From Peromyscus leucopus (taxonomy: Eukaryota > Chordata > Mammalia > Rodentia > Cricetidae), in the NCBI RefSeq assembly GCF_004664715.2, contig NC_051084.1, forward strand, positions 59,143,334 through 59,207,333: 64,000 nucleotides of DNA. Reading direction: 5' to 3'. Each line of letters starts with the position of its first letter. Within the stretch, counting starts at the first letter, position 1. Positions 23,199 to 35,773 of the stretch are shown piece by piece. The translations under genes were made by a program, and so were the position numbers. Below the pieces are notes generated by a model that saw only the letters and a list, made by a program, of their open reading frames with translations, searched no databases and was not told the DNA's origin.

Positions 23199-23636
23199 GT
23201 GCAGGACAGAAGCAGGAGGTACCTTCCAGAGAGCCGGGGGCTCACACTTAACAAAACTGCACGACTCAAAATTTCCTTGATCTGTGATCCTTCTTGGGCC
23301 TTTAAAAAGCACTTTCACTTTTCCTCAAGCCCAGGGGAATCAGCTTTCAGTTCCTCTCCCCTACCCTGTGGACTCTCCTCCAAGGGAAGAGGCACTGGCT
23401 ACTGCTGCTGGGTAACTGCTCTGGGCTTTTGTTCCAAAGTTCAATCCTTCTGGATCAGAGCTCCAAGGCCTCAAGTCCACTGGCCTTGCATGGCTGCGAA
23501 TCTGGGTAACAGCAACTCCTCTACAGGGCAGACAGGTTGCACTATCATGGCTACCGATCTAAACGGTAGTCATCATTTAAAACCAACTGATAATAAAAAT
23601 GTCAGGTGGGTTAGCCAGGTGTTCACAGAAGGATAA
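23199..23636 (+). other. 145-codon open frame, probably non-coding
   Basis: The longest + strand frame of the window, in a GC-richer patch. The translation is Ser/Gly/Cys-mixed with no domain, signal peptide or repeat pattern I recognise. There is no splice-site pair or polyadenylation signal tied to it. A frame of this length is plausible by chance over 64 kb; listed because it is the longest on this strand. Confidence 0.15.
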
Positions 23637-23659
23637 TTTATTGTAATGGGTTTTTTCCT

Positions 23660-24035
23660 GATAGACTTTCATGTCCTGGTTTTTATTGTGACATAACCTA
23701 GAGTCACCTGGAAGTGGGATCATCAGTTGAAGAATTGTCTAGATCAGACTGGCCCATTCCCATGTCTGTGAGAGATTGTCTTGATTGATGATTGATGTAG
23801 TAGGCCTGCCCACTGTGGGTAGCACCACCCTTGACAGGAGAACCTGTTCAGTAGAAGAAAGCTGACTGAGCATGAGTCTGTCAGTAAGCAACACTCCTCT
23901 ATGGTTTCTGTTTCCGTTCCTGCTCTCACTTCCCTCAGTGACAGATTGTGACCCGGAAGTGCGAGTTGAAATGCCCTCCCAAAGTTGCTTTTGGTCATTG
24001 TTTATCACAGCAACAAAAAGCAATACAGAACATTG
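23660..24035 (+). mobile_element. Rodent L1 3'-end-type repeat, copy C
   Basis: 'acctagagtcacctggaagt', 'gatcagactggcccattccc', 'gagattgtcttgattgatga', 'gcccactgtgggtagcacca', 'gttgcttttggtcattgttt', 'atcacagcaacaaaaagcaa'. Same family and orientation as copies A and B. The - strand frames inside it are shadows. Confidence 0.7.
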
Positions 24036-24199
24036 TGTTAGCTCTGTTTTCAGCTTGTTAGGTATATTCTTGGCTGCCAAGTCTCAGCACATCCACAGTG
24101 TAGATCATCTTGAGTTTCCCCGTCAGCTACTGAGAGTTTTCTACAATGTGGCTAACTCATGCTGCTGTCGCTCCTCTGATATTTCTAGCAAAACTTTTA

Positions 24200-24578
24200 T
24201 ATTAGTTACTTTTCTTGTGACTAAGACAAAATATTGACAAAAGTCATCTAAGGCTGGAGGCCTTTATTTTTGGTGCACAGTGTGAGGGTATGGCCCACTG
24301 TGGTCTGGGAGGCATAGTGGCGGGAACATGGGGCAGCTGCTCATACTGTCCTCCGTCAGGAAGCAGAGGGAGAAGAATGGTGGCCCGCCCCCAACAGACC
24401 TCTTTCTCCTTTTGATCCAGTCTAGGACCTCTGCATCTGGAATAACGCCTCCCAGAGTTGGAGGCTTTCCCAACCTCAATGAACCCGATCTACAGTCCCT
24501 CACAGCCATGCCCAGAAGTTTGTTTTCATGGTGACTCTAAATTCCATCAAGTTCACAAACAATATTAACCATGACAAC
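24200..24578 (-). mobile_element. Rodent L1 3'-end-type repeat, copy D, antisense
   Basis: Reverse complement of the module order seen at 44272-44660: starts 'tattagttacttttcttgtg', includes 'ctcaatgaacccgatctaca', and ends 'attccatcaagttcacaaac' and 'atattaacca'. With copy C it forms a tail-to-tail pair about 165 bp apart. Confidence 0.6.
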
Positions 24579-24599
24579 ATTCAATTCATAATGTAGATA

Positions 24600-25800
24600 C
24601 ACACACAGAAGTGGAAATGCAGAACCAACTGAATATAAGGAGAGCTGCTATTGTGAGTATTAAAATCCTACTTTTACGCGGCCTTTGAAGATCATTTTGC
24701 AAGCAAACAGGATAGAAGTAAATGACAACTGTAATTGGTGAAATTCTTTAATGTCTTGAGGATCCATATAAATTTGACAAAAATGTTGATTTTGTTTTCA
24801 TGAGAAGGTACAGATTTGAACATTATGCAAAATACACATTATCACAGCATAACACACCTCATTAATGTGGATCATTTTCATGGATTGGTTAGAGATAAAT
24901 TGAAGTAATTGTGGGTGGATTCTAGGCTATAAAGGCAATGCCAATGTTAGGAGCTATAGGTAGAGCATATTTTATGAGCTGCCCTGAGTTGTGAAGTCTC
25001 ATTTCTAGATTCCTGGGTTTCTTTCACTAAGGTCAGTCTAGTTCTAGGCTTGCTCACTGTGATTCTGGTCTTTGCTTCTTGGCCATTTAATGGGGGATAG
25101 GGGGTGGCACACCCACATAATACATAACCATGTATACGTGTACATAGAATTTCATACACAGATGAAATCAGATGTCATAAAATCAAAACAAAGGTGCCTG
25201 GTTCAAAGCCCCCCACCCCCCCAATTTGTCTTGCTTTCTATCAGTCTGTATTTCTGTGCTTCTTTTTCCAGTGAGAACCCAATGACCTCGCGGCATTTAC
25301 TCATTTATTCAACTATCTAATGCATTTAAAATAGGTTAAGCATGACTTTACACATGCCACTATGATAATAACATGTAAGCTGTTCACAGCTCTCCCTTCA
25401 CCTCTAATCCAAGAATAAGGGTATGCAGTGAAATGTGTCTAGAAACTGTTCACTCATTTCTTTTTCCCCTTGTCGTGACCTGGTATTCAATGGAAAATCA
25501 ACTAGGTATGTGCATTTCATTTGTACTCCCTCCTTCATCTCACTGATTCTACTTCTACAATATATAGAATATTAATTAGCATGATTTCAAACCCAGCTAT
25601 GTGAAGTGCTATAATCAGAGTTCCTCCTTCCTGTATTTTTTGTCCAATTTCTCTATCCCCCATAAGTAGCCAACTGGACTGTCCACTGCTTTGTTTGTGT
25701 TAAGAATTTTTTCCTTTTTACAATAGTTAATATACTTTACATGCTTTTTCTAACTTTCCCACTTAATTATACTGCTTGTAAATCATTCTTTATCCTTACA
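24600..25800. other. No supported gene
   Basis: AT-rich sequence; a C run at about 25210-25220. Nothing recognisable. Confidence 0.55.
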
Positions 25801-25805
25801 TAGAG

Positions 25806-25950
25806 TTGTTTTTAAGACAGGGTTTCTCTCTGTAGTCCTGGCTGTCCTGGAACTCACTCTGTAGACCAGGCTGGCCTCAAACTCACAGAGATCACCTGCA
25901 TCTGCCTCCTGAGTACTGGGAGTAAAGGTGTGCACCACGACAGCCAGGCT
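25806..25950 (-). mobile_element. B1 SINE, antisense
   Basis: 'aagacagggtttctctctgt', 'ctggctgtcctggaactcac', 'tctgtagaccaggctggcct', 'caaactcacagagatcacct', 'actgggagtaaaggtgtgca'. Nearly full length. Confidence 0.95.
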
Positions 25951-27105
25951 AGAATTCTTTATTATTCTGCTTAAGTGCTCTGTAGTACTCATTTGCTTGA
26001 CAATCACCAATAATATTTTATGAGTAATCTTGTACAAAGATATTTTCGTATCATGTTACTGGGGAAATGTGGTCAAGCTTAGAGATTTGTGTGTTGAGAT
26101 GTGGAGTTTTGTCCTTTAGGTACCACACGGCCATTGCCATCTTGAAACCAGAGCAGTGGGGTTAGCTGTACAAGTCGCTTACACTAACTTCTCCTTGTGG
26201 AAAGGAGAAAGGCTCCTGAGGCAGCGCAGCTAGATGGCTAGATCATGAGTAGCATATGGCACATGGTACTCGTGCACAAGGCATGAATGTGTCTGTTCCT
26301 CCAATGTTCCTGACAGTAATCCCAGTTAAACTAATTGCCAGACTGGACTTGGGAAAAATTGTTTCTTTGGTCTGTGGTCGGTTTCCTATCAGGGATGAAC
26401 GGTATTTGTTGATATCTCCCTGAAGATCAGTAGTGCAAAGTTAGATGAGGTGGGTTAGAGACAATTTCCCCTCTGTACAGCCATTGCCCACATCTCCTGG
26501 CCATAGCCCTGTTTCTTTATCACCTCACAAACAGAATGGATTGTAAAACTTGGAGATATTTTTCCTTTCCAGTTTGATGTGTGAAAAGTAGACCTTCCTT
26601 GTGGTTTTTATCATTTATTTTGGTGTGGATGTAATTGCCAATCTTTCCATATAATTAAAGACCATTTTTTTTATTTTTATTTTTTTAGTTGTTTGCTCAA
26701 GCTATTTGTTCAGTCTGTCCATATCTCCACAAGACTTCTTTATGTCCTTATCTATATGTTTCAATTTCAATAAATTTAAGAGTAGTGGCTTGTTGGTGAT
26801 ACATGCTGTAAGTACCTTTTCTCAGCTTCTTTACTCTGGGGTGTACTGGAAGGACTACACCTACTTCAGCAGCCCCTGTACTGCATTAAACAGGGCATCT
26901 TTGTTCATGGCAGTTGAGATAACATCTACTATTCAGTGAATTCCCGTGTAGTTCAGCTGACCTCTGTAGGTTCTTAGTAACTTCTTAGCTATGCTTGTCT
27001 TTACCTGTTAGTTTCTAATTTTCAATAGAACTAAATTTTTAGCCAACACAAAGGTAGATGGACTTTAGTATATTGTTAGTATAATAAGTCTGAATCTTGG
27101 GACTT
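25951..27105. other. No supported gene
   Basis: Unique AT-rich DNA, T-rich at 26667-26687. The 77-codon frame at 26706-26939 shows no features. Confidence 0.55.
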
Positions 27106-27108
27106 TGT

Positions 27109-27246
27109 TTTTTATTTGTTTTGGTTTTTTGAGACAGGGTTTCTCTGTGTAACCGCCCTGTCTTGAAACTTACTTTGTAGACCAGGCTGGCCTCAAACTC
27201 ACAGAGATCTGCCTGCCTCTGCCTCCTGAGTGCTGGGATTAAACAT
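27109..27246 (-). mobile_element. B1 SINE, antisense, 5'-truncated
   Basis: 'tgagacagggtttctctgtg', 'ttgtagaccaggctggcctc', 'aactcacagagatctgcctg', 'ctgagtgctgggattaaa', then the element stops, missing its 5' end of about 20 bp. Confidence 0.95.
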
Positions 27247-27746
27247 TCCCTACCCAACAGGGACTTGTTATATATTCCTGACTGTGAAAGCTATTTAATC
27301 TCCACACAAATTGAGTATTATGAGATCACTGAACATGACTGCAATTTAACAGTCTTTAAGAGACATCGTTTCACTGTTTTTCCCACTCCCTGTCCCTGAC
27401 ACCAAGGAAGGGGAAAACGTGACACTGCCATAGAATTAGCAGCTGAAAATGACCTACTGCCCCATCACTTTTTGGATTATTTTATATCTCAGTGGTATCT
27501 ACTCATGACCATATCATTAAAGACAACTACAGCCAAGGGGATCTGGATTTTAAAAAAAAGACAACTGCAGCCTACTGTTTCTACCTTGGGATGGATATAC
27601 ACTAAAGGGCTCCTGGCTCCTAGAGAAGGACAAATGGAAAGGGACCAATTCTAATTACACTATGGTAATGCACATGGGTTTAAATTGGGATAAGAAAATC
27701 TTAGGCTAATTTCACTTCTTTCAAATCTGATTCCAAAATAGTACTT

Positions 27747-27821
27747 GGTTGGGCTAGGGATGTAGCTTGCTTACCTTGTGTGTGAGGCCCCAGGTTCAGT
27801 GCCACCATTGAAAAAAAAAAA
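27747..27821 (+). mobile_element. ID-type SINE
   Basis: 'gggctagggatgtagcttgc', 'aggccccaggttcagtgcca' and an 11-A tail: a BC1/tRNA-derived ID element that has lost the 'cagtggtagag' segment. 27250-27746 and 27822-28867 hold nothing recognisable. Confidence 0.8.
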
Positions 27822-28968
27822 TCTAACAACTATAGTGGCAATCATGTTTATCACAATAGACGTATCTTTTCTTCCTAGCAGGTAACAGCATTGTAAAACT
27901 CATTTTTATAAGAAAGGTTTCATAAAAACTAGAGCCATTTTCTCCATTAATTCTGATTAGTTTCCTAATCTCAAGGATAAACATACAGAGTAGTTGATCA
28001 ATAGGATTGTGGACTCCATTAGCATAGTCCATTTTTTTAAAATGCAATTCAAGCATGTCATGTCAACTCAGATTTGAAACTTTATGTGGTTATGTGAATG
28101 AAGCCAATGAACTGTCACTTGAAGGCTTAACCTTCCAGTCAAGAGCCATTGCCCTGAGTACTGCACACCTTCCATTGTGGACAGTTTTACCATTTTAATA
28201 GCTATCTGAATGTCTTTTGTAAATTATTACCTCATGTATTTGTTGAAGTCTGTATTGTGATAAGTCTTACACACAACTGTTAATTTTCTCTGTAAGTGTC
28301 CAAAATTCCTATTCTCTTCATATTTTATCTCAATATGGAGTCTACTCATCTACGCTTATATGGTTCTTCATTTTATTTTTAAAACCTGTAACACTTGGCA
28401 GTTTCCCCTCCATTTGCAGGTAATAGATATTCCACATTTGACCTTTTAAAAATATTTCACTCTTCCGTATGTCAATTGTCACTTGCCCTAGAGAAGCTTG
28501 TACAATGTTCTACACCCTGATCATCGAGAATAAGAATGCTTACAGGGACACTATATTATCCCCAGATTAGGAACTACTAGACAGTAGGATTCATGAATGG
28601 TGGCTTATTCATATAATGATGTATTTCTGAGTAATCAGTTTTGAACTTCAAATTTTCAAATACAAGTAGATTTCCACCTTCAGAAAGTTTCTGGTTTGGT
28701 GAAGACAATTGTTTTTTTTTTTCTAAACATATACTATAGTGAACTGTATAAAATTCTTCATGAATACCAACTTGGCTCTTTGGTTATGGACAAGAATTGA
28801 GGTTCCTGTCCCTAAAACTATCTAATCAGTAACTACCCACCCATCCTCATCAGGATCTGATTAAATTCATGTGTGGTGTGAGTGCATGCGTATGTGTACA
28901 CAGGTGCTTGTGTGTTCACACCTAAGGACAAGTTTGACTGTCAGTCTTCACCTTCTATCTTGTTTTGA

Positions 28969-29135
28969 GACAGGTCTCTTGTGCACTGCTGCCTTGGCTC
29001 TGCCTCCCATCTTACCACAGGAACACCAGGGCTGTAGATACCCACTACTCCACCAGGCTTCACATGGATTTGAACCCAGGTCCTCGGGCTTGTGAAGCAA
29101 ATGTTTCACCAGCATTGGCCATCTCTCCAGCCCCA
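28969..29135 (-). mobile_element. tRNA-derived SINE (B3/B4 type), antisense
   Basis: Ends 'ggccatctctccagcccc', the reverse complement of the B2/B3 head. It is preceded by 'acatggatttgaacccaggt' and 'ttgttttgagacaggtctc'. A GT/CA-biased low-complexity stretch (28868-28930) lies at its tail side. Overlapping frames on both strands are repeat-derived. Confidence 0.75.
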
Positions 29136-29494
29136 TTATTTAGAATTTTAATGTTAAGTCAAAGCTGAGAAGCAAGCCTGGCTTCTGCTATGGCATTAAC
29201 AGTTATCATAGTAACTACTCGTCACAGGAGACATTACATTCCAGAAGCCTTGATGGGGTCAAGAGCAGATATTTGAGCCCTTACTGTGTAGTGTATCTTA
29301 GCAATGTGGCAGACGCCATGACTCAGTCGAGCATAAAATCGTGGAGTGGGTTGGGATGGTACAGCCTAGCGTAACTGCAGAGTGCAATGCAACCAACCAT
29401 GTCTTATCAGACATTAGGCAGTAACTGGTCTCTTTATGCATATACATGTCTGGCTTGTATTAAAATTCTGCAAAAATTAAATGAGATTTCAAGG

Positions 29495-29945
29495 AAATTT
29501 TATTAGTTCTTTGAGAATTTCCTATTTGATCTTATTTACCTCCTCCAATCCTGCAACTCTTCCCAGACTCACCCAGCCACCCCACTTCCTTCTCTACTTT
29601 GTATCCTTTTTCCTTCCCATCAAGACCAAATATTCTTTAATGTGTGGCCTACATTGAAGTTGTGGTTGACTTACCAGGTACTATGTACACACTTAGAACA
29701 AATTTACCAAGCTCCACATCTGGGGTTGGGGTTTGACAGCTCACTCTCTCCTCTATGCTGGGATTTGGTCTGGCTTGAGCTTGCACAGTTCCCATTCACT
29801 GTCACAGCCGCTGAGTTTGCAAGGACAGACAGATGCCCTGCTGTGTCCAGAAGAGCTTCCTTGTCATCCACTGAAGGTTCTTTTAGAGGAGGGTCTATGC
29901 CTAGTGTTGAAAGCTTTTTAACACTGCTTAAAAAAGTCACAGCTT
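29495..29945 (-). mobile_element. L1 3' UTR-type fragment, antisense
   Basis: 'attagttctttgagaatttc', 'ttgtggttgacttaccaggt', 'gggatttggtctggcttgag', 'cttgcacagttcccattcac' and 'cctgctgtgtccagaag' follow the antisense order of a rodent L1 3' region. The 102-codon + frame at 29642-29950 lies entirely inside it. Confidence 0.7.
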
Positions 29946-30940
29946 TTTAAGAACTGAATGACACTGCCACCAAGTCCCGAGTGTTGCTGTCAGATTCTCA
30001 AGCGGTAATCATGATCAGACTACACAATATCTGGGTTTGCCCTCATAAACCTTGGAATTAAAAATAGCATTTTCCCCTGAGCCAAAGAAGAGCAACACTT
30101 TAAGAAACACAGTTGAAGCTTAAATATCTAAAGTTTTGAATTTCTTTTATTCTCTTAGCAAACTTGTTAAGAAGCTATATATCAAATTCCCATATCATGG
30201 AAACCAACATATCAGGAATTCACTCTTTTAAAAACACAATCTCTTTTCTTTTTCCTAAGATATCTGCCCCTTAAACTGAGGTTACTATTAAAAATTAAAG
30301 TTTTAATTCAAACAAAACAAAATAGCACTTTAGTGACAAAGCCTTTGAAAAATCTCAACATTGTAGGATGTGTGGAGTCACATAATCTACTCAGGAAACT
30401 TTTTAATATTTAATTTTGATTATTTTTAGATGACCCAGATCATATGTATCTTTTCCAGGCCTATAGTGTCTCGGGGGTACAGTACAGATAGCATGAGAAG
30501 TTCCAATTCCAATGAGAATTAGACTATCTGTAAGACCGTGTTTCCTGTTCTACTGTGATTTGGGCTGAAATGATCTATTGTTGGGTGGCACTGTCCAAAG
30601 CGTAATATCTCAAATGACCTACACATGGATGGAGCTGCACAGTCCCCAGATGAGAAGTATTCTGTGAAGCCTGGGATTTGATCTATAAAAGGGTCAAGAT
30701 TTTTTTTTCTTTTGGTTAAATATAGGATTAAAAAATTAAAGTGGTGTTTGATGAAGAAATATTTCCTTAATGAAAACTTTTAAAAGACTATTTCAAAAAA
30801 TCATAAATCATTCTCCTCCCCAGTAAAATTTCAGCTACAATAACCATTAAAATAAGAACACTAAATGTACAGTCTATTTGTATCCCTGTCTTTAAAGAAA
30901 TTTTTATTTCAAAAATTTACCATGATGGTGGAGGACTAAT
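29946..30940. other. No supported gene
   Basis: AT-rich, no recognised repeat, no open frame of note. Confidence 0.6.
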
Positions 30941-30944
30941 TTAA

Positions 30945-31112
30945 ATTTTATTACATTTATTATTCAGCATGTGTATGCACACATCAGTATGCACATGGGG
31001 GTCAGAAGAGAACTTGGGGGAGTTGGTTCTCTCCTTCCAATATACAGTTCTTAGGGATTGAACATCAGGCTTGGTGGCAGACACCTTCGCCCACTAAGCC
31101 ATGTCAAAGGCC
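30945..31112 (-). mobile_element. B3-like SINE, antisense
   Basis: 'tgtatgcacacatcagtatg', 'gggggtcagaagagaacttg', 'gagttggttctctccttcca', 'gggattgaacatcaggcttg' and 'cccactaagccatgtc' match an antisense B3-type SINE, diverged at its head. Confidence 0.7.
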
Positions 31113-31479
31113 TGAGGATGGCTATCGAAATCCCTTGAGGTATCACAGGCAAGGAGCTAGCTAGCAGTGGCTTCTGTAACACCTCCCAGAGTTGAAAGCC
31201 TCCTTCTGGCTAGGTGAGCCAGTCTGCCCTGACTTCACTCTTCAGTGCAGTGTGGAAACATGCCAACCCCATCCCCATGTTTGTTTGTTGTTTATAGTAA
31301 TTGATACTATAATAACCTACTTTCTATAGTTTCAAAATGAAGAGTTTGAATATACTCAAATTGAGAAATTTAAGTCAAACTAGTTTTATAGAAATAGATT
31401 GCCACTAGACATACAATTAATGTATTAAAGATTTACTCATTTATACAAGAGTAGACAAGGAGATAATTGATAGATGAAT

Positions 31480-32080
31480 GAAATATGTAAAACGCTTATT
31501 TTTATTAAGTTTTAAACAATACAGGCTTACAATAAATTGTTCATTAAAGCTTACTCTTCCAATAGAACATTTACCTCTACTCATAGTTTATTCTTTTAAA
31601 GTGTTTACAGCGTTTTTAAAAGAACATACAAATATAATGAAAAGATAAAGCTACAAACCCGAACATAGGTTCAAAGTAATTAAGTTTACTTGTACAATTA
31701 CAATATTTGCATTTATGTAACATACACTAAATATACATACTTTTACATAACTGGTTAACAATCTTTTCAGCAAATACATGTGATATGTATATATGATATA
31801 TATAAAAAAAAAACCACGAACAAACAAACCACTGACCTCTCAAGCATGCTTACTTATACAAGTTAGTGATGTCACATTCAGTACTGTTCCAATGAGAACA
31901 TACTAGGAAGAAAATGGTTTATGCCTGGAGGCAAACCTAGAAAGGTTAATGACCCATCCAAGCTGAGTGGCTTAGCTAGTGCTTCATCAGTGTCTGTAAC
32001 AGATTCAAGACCAGTCTGTCCAAATACTTCCTTGAACTCACATGCTGAAGTCACTGTACTTATACTTGTTTTTACTAGAC
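31480..32080 (-). CDS. Candidate terminal exon with 3' UTR, unidentified gene
   Basis: Reading right to left, an open frame runs from a possible splice acceptor (cttcatgtag ending at 32081) to TGA at 31878-31880, 66 codons, ending 'LPPGINHFLPSMFSLEQY'. Then comes about 400 nt of AT-rich, repeat-free sequence of 3'-UTR character with AATAAA at 31587-31592 and 31501-31506. No repeat family accounts for it. The acceptor's pyrimidine tract is weak. Alternative acceptors ending 'aagtacag' and 'gacttcag' lie just inside. I do not recognise the protein. It could be the last exon of the same - strand gene as 52965-53122, or a non-coding 3' UTR with a chance frame. Confidence 0.3.
31501..31592 (-). 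promoter_or_regulatory. Two polyadenylation signals
   Basis: AATAAA on the - strand at 31587-31592 and 31501-31506, the latter in 'acttaataaaaataagc'. Both lie downstream of the candidate terminal exon and would set two 3' ends about 85 nt apart. An AT-rich region makes chance AATAAA common. Confidence 0.4.
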
Positions 32081-32370
32081 CTACATGAAGCAATACTTCT
32101 TATTGTCTTATATGCTATATTTAGGGATCAGGGAAAATAAAATGTTCTTCTAATATATTTAAGGCAATAGAATGTCTTTTAGTTTAAATGACTGAGGTAT
32201 GCTAGCATACCAAGGTTACAGTATGTGAATAAATATGTATAACTAAAATTTACTATAAGCATTAAGTATGTTAACCTCTTAAGAGCTTGCTGTATAAGAA
32301 CATACTTCATTTACATTATCTCTGAAAAGAAGACTTTTTTTTGACAATGATTAGAACAAAAGCAAAACTT

Positions 32371-32421
32371 GGGTTGGGAATGTAGCTCAGTGGCAGATGC
32401 TTGCTTGAATGCCCAAGGCAA
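32371..32421 (+). mobile_element. ID-type SINE fragment
   Basis: 'gggttgggaatgtagctcag' and 'tggcagatgcttgcttgaat' match the 5' half of an ID element (RNA polymerase III A box region); the 3' half and tail are missing. Confidence 0.75.
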
Positions 32422-32741
32422 AAGACTCAGATTTTAGATGAAGTTAAATTATTTACTGGAAAAAGAAACAGGTTGCTATTTTTCAGGTTAAAATTGAACC
32501 TGGAAGTTAGCTCTACAGATTGATTAAAATTCTTTTCTTATATGTCCTCTAACTGCACCCCACAATCCTACCTTTTCAGGAAAAGTATATTTACATTGTC
32601 TTTTAATAGCAGGCTTTAGTCAAATTGCTTATCATACCATTCTTTCTGTATGAGAATCTACACTGCCTGTGATCCCTGATAAAGTAGCAAGTCCCAGTCA
32701 TGACAACACAAACTCAGTGGGTATGTAATAAACCTTTTATA

Positions 32742-32876
32742 AGATAAGGTTTTTGGATACAGTTCAGGCTAGCCTAGAATCTGACATGGTAGCCTAATCT
32801 GGTTTTACATCATTATCCAACAGTCTCAGCTTCCTGAGTACTGGGATTTTAGGGACACACCATTATACCTGGTCTT
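32742..32876 (-). mobile_element. Old B1 (B1F/PB1-like) SINE, antisense
   Basis: 'caggctagcctagaatctga', 'cagtctcagcttcctgagta', 'ctgggattttagggacacac', 'cattatacctggt'. High divergence suggests an early B1. Confidence 0.75.
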
Positions 32877-32879
32877 TTT

Positions 32880-33950
32880 AAAGAGTTAAAAAATAACCGA
32901 TCTCGCAAAGCATCATGCATTTCTTACCATGAGTGAGTTAGTTCACCCTTTTACCTCTTAGAGTTGATCTCATAACAGACCAGTGACAAGATTAACTATA
33001 AGACACAGGCCATCTAAAATTCCTTTCTCTTTAGTTGATTTCCAAGGCAGAGAGAGTAAACAGCCTTCTCCCAGCTTTCTTACTTTTCACAGCTGAGAGT
33101 GTAGGATGTTTACAGTATCTGTCACTCAGTGCTCTCTAGAGCAGGTTGGTGGTGAGCAGCACAAGCCTCAGGAAGCCCAGCAGCATTTGGAGAGACAAGA
33201 TTGTGTTAGAGCAGAAGAGCTTCTAGGTCTGGAGCCGGTGAGAAGGCTGCAGACTGCTTACTTTCCTGATGACTGCTCAGTTCCTGTTCTGCACACGCCA
33301 GGATTTTCCTGGGGTCTGTGCGGTGGGCCCTAACCACTTGGGAATTTGATTAATTTTGAAATTTAACATTCTATGCTTTCCCAAAATAGTCTCAGAAGGT
33401 TCCTTTCTACTTATAACTATGTCTTTTAACTTCAGGAAGACAAGTCCACCTTCTCATTATCTTAGCCAAATGACTCTGTTGTGCTTTACTCCTGCATAGA
33501 ACTGAGAAAAACTGTTCAACTGTGTCTGCAGACAGATACCATTCAAAGGTTTAATTACTGATAGCCGGTTATCTTAATTATGGGTTATAAAGTCATAAAT
33601 CAATCAAATGAGCAGAGTAAACATGTCAGTTGGAATACAAATTACATGCATTAAAATGGTACACTAACTATTCTAAAATAATGCTGGGAATTTAAAGTCT
33701 TATATGTGGAAGGAAACAAATCTATAACTGGCAGCGTACACATAAACAGAGCCCGTCAATCCCTAAATTCTTCTCTAACAATGAATGACACAAATGGTTC
33801 TTGGAGGTCATTTGCTAAACTGATTTGTTGGATAGTGAAGCAGAAAGTCATCACTGATACAACACACTGAAAAAGAAGCCTACATGATGAGACTCCCACC
33901 TATGAACCAGAGTGGCACACATCTCAGGAACAGACACAAATCCCTCATTC
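32880..33950. other. No supported gene
   Basis: A GC-richer patch at 33060-33330 carries a 75-codon + frame (33106-33333) and, on -, donor-like sites (cagctgtgaaaa/gtaaga at about 33085), but no coherent exon emerges. Confidence 0.45.
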
Positions 33951-33956
33951 ATGCAT

Positions 33957-34230
33957 TAGACAAACATTTAGAGGTACCTGCCACACACTAGCAATGTTGT
34001 AAAATGCTAGGTAAGGAGTAAGGAATATTACCAATCTTTTCCCTCAAAACACAACCTAATCTGCAGGCCATATGTATCAATCTCAGTGTAGAAGGGACTG
34101 TGGTGGGTCAAGACACACCCCTGAGTTAGATGCTAACTGAGACAATGCTGAATATTAAATAAAGTGGTTAGACGAAGGTGTGTTGTAGGGACCTGAGAGG
34201 GCTGTACACTGAGGAGGACAGTATATATTG
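33957..34230 (+). mobile_element. L2 fragment, degraded
   Basis: 'agacaaacatttagaggtac' with 'ctgccacacactagcaatgt' and the later 'gaaggtgtgttgtagggacc' follow the L2 3' region loosely. Strongly diverged, so the boundaries are approximate. Confidence 0.4.
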
Positions 34231-35773
34231 AAATTTATCAGAAAAAAGTCATGGAGAAATAAAAGTCTATATTGAGACCCTCCAGAACTCAGTAGTTAGA
34301 AGATGAGGGGTGAGAAGTGAGGCTAGTGAGACAGGTGCTAGGGAAGGAAGATGGGTGACACAAATGCCAGGCTGTGTAACTGGGAAAACAGCAGAGGATG
34401 TGGATTATTTTAATACCAAAGCTAGAAAGCACAAATAGGAGAACACTCAGAGAAAGCAGAGATGGGGAAATCGAATTCATTCCTCACACAGGTTTTAGTG
34501 ACACCACTTCCCAAGGAGAAGTGAGTGCTGAGAAGCAGCCACATCCAAGCTGACATCCCCTGGAATCTGGATGGGAGGCTCACAACCCAGCGCGCTGCAT
34601 ATTGGACTTCTGGTGCCCCTGAAGGAATGGCATCTCAAAGAACTTCAAGAAGCGCATCCTTCACTCAACTGTTTCTGCACTTTTCATCACCCAACTAGCT
34701 AGCCCCATACTGTCAGATCCCAAATCCAGAATCTCTTCCAAAGCAGCCCCCACTGATCTTTGTCTAAATCTGTGCCCTGTCACCCTGGAGGAACTATCTA
34801 TTCCATCCTTTCCACGTTACTATGCTCTGCATGCTTGTCTACCACCAACTCATTGTTCATTACCATCATCATTATAACTTTCTATCTCTGAGAAACCAAG
34901 CTACTTGACAAGTTAGTTTAGTTTCACTCAACTTCATTCTGTTTGAAGAAAATCAACAAGATAGAGCCAGAGTTTATTGGGTATAATCAGTAAATATTTA
35001 AAGAATAAATATATGAATGTCACTATCTAATGTCTGGTATTTTAATGCCTTCAAGGTAATTATTTGGACACACTAACAGATGAACTTGTTATAATTCATT
35101 CATATATATTTTAAAACTTCCTTTTAGTGTTTTAAGTGTGGAAAATCCAAGTTAAACACACACATACACACAAACACACACTTTGGGATCCTAAGGGTTT
35201 GAATGATGATATATATGAATTTTCAATGATGTAATGAAAAAAATGTTCAAGTAAAATTTCCTGACAGCCAATTTCAGTCATATTTCCACGTGAATCATGA
35301 ACACAGACCACTTTGACACCGTTAGTCACAATAAACAACTGTGGGTCTTAAGTTGAAAAGTTAGCTAATTCTGGCTACAACCATGGTGATGGGTATGTGG
35401 CAGTGGCCAAATCAAAGGTATTCTGACCAGTGTTTAAAAATTGAAACATTTATTAGACAACTGTATAAGTAAATCACTGTTTTTATAGTACTATCAATCT
35501 TTGAGTTAAATCTTGTACATCTACTATAGACATACTGGAGCAACTTTAAAAACAACTGTCATTAACAGAATATCAAATTGGTAATAGCATGACTTAAGAT
35601 ACTAAGACTATTCTGTCTCTCTAGTGAATGCTTTAATACAAAGTAGCTTCTGACAACTAGCCACTGTGTTTCAAGTCTACAATCAAGCAACAAAGTATGT
35701 GCATGTGCTTTTGGGAAAGGGTATCTGGCAAACACAGAGGAGTGACAGCAGTAATACAACCAAAGAAAGAAGC
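34231..35773. other. No supported gene; (CA)n-like at 35158-35182
   Basis: AT-rich DNA with an imperfect CA tract. Open frames at 34289-34480 and 35562-35759 are unremarkable. Confidence 0.55.

Noticed and set aside
29642..29950. 102-codon + strand frame
   Set aside because: Entirely within an antisense L1 3' region.
33106..33333. 75-codon + frame, Glu/Gln-rich
   Set aside because: No splice-site pair or family match, and the opposite strand shows equally weak exon-like signals.
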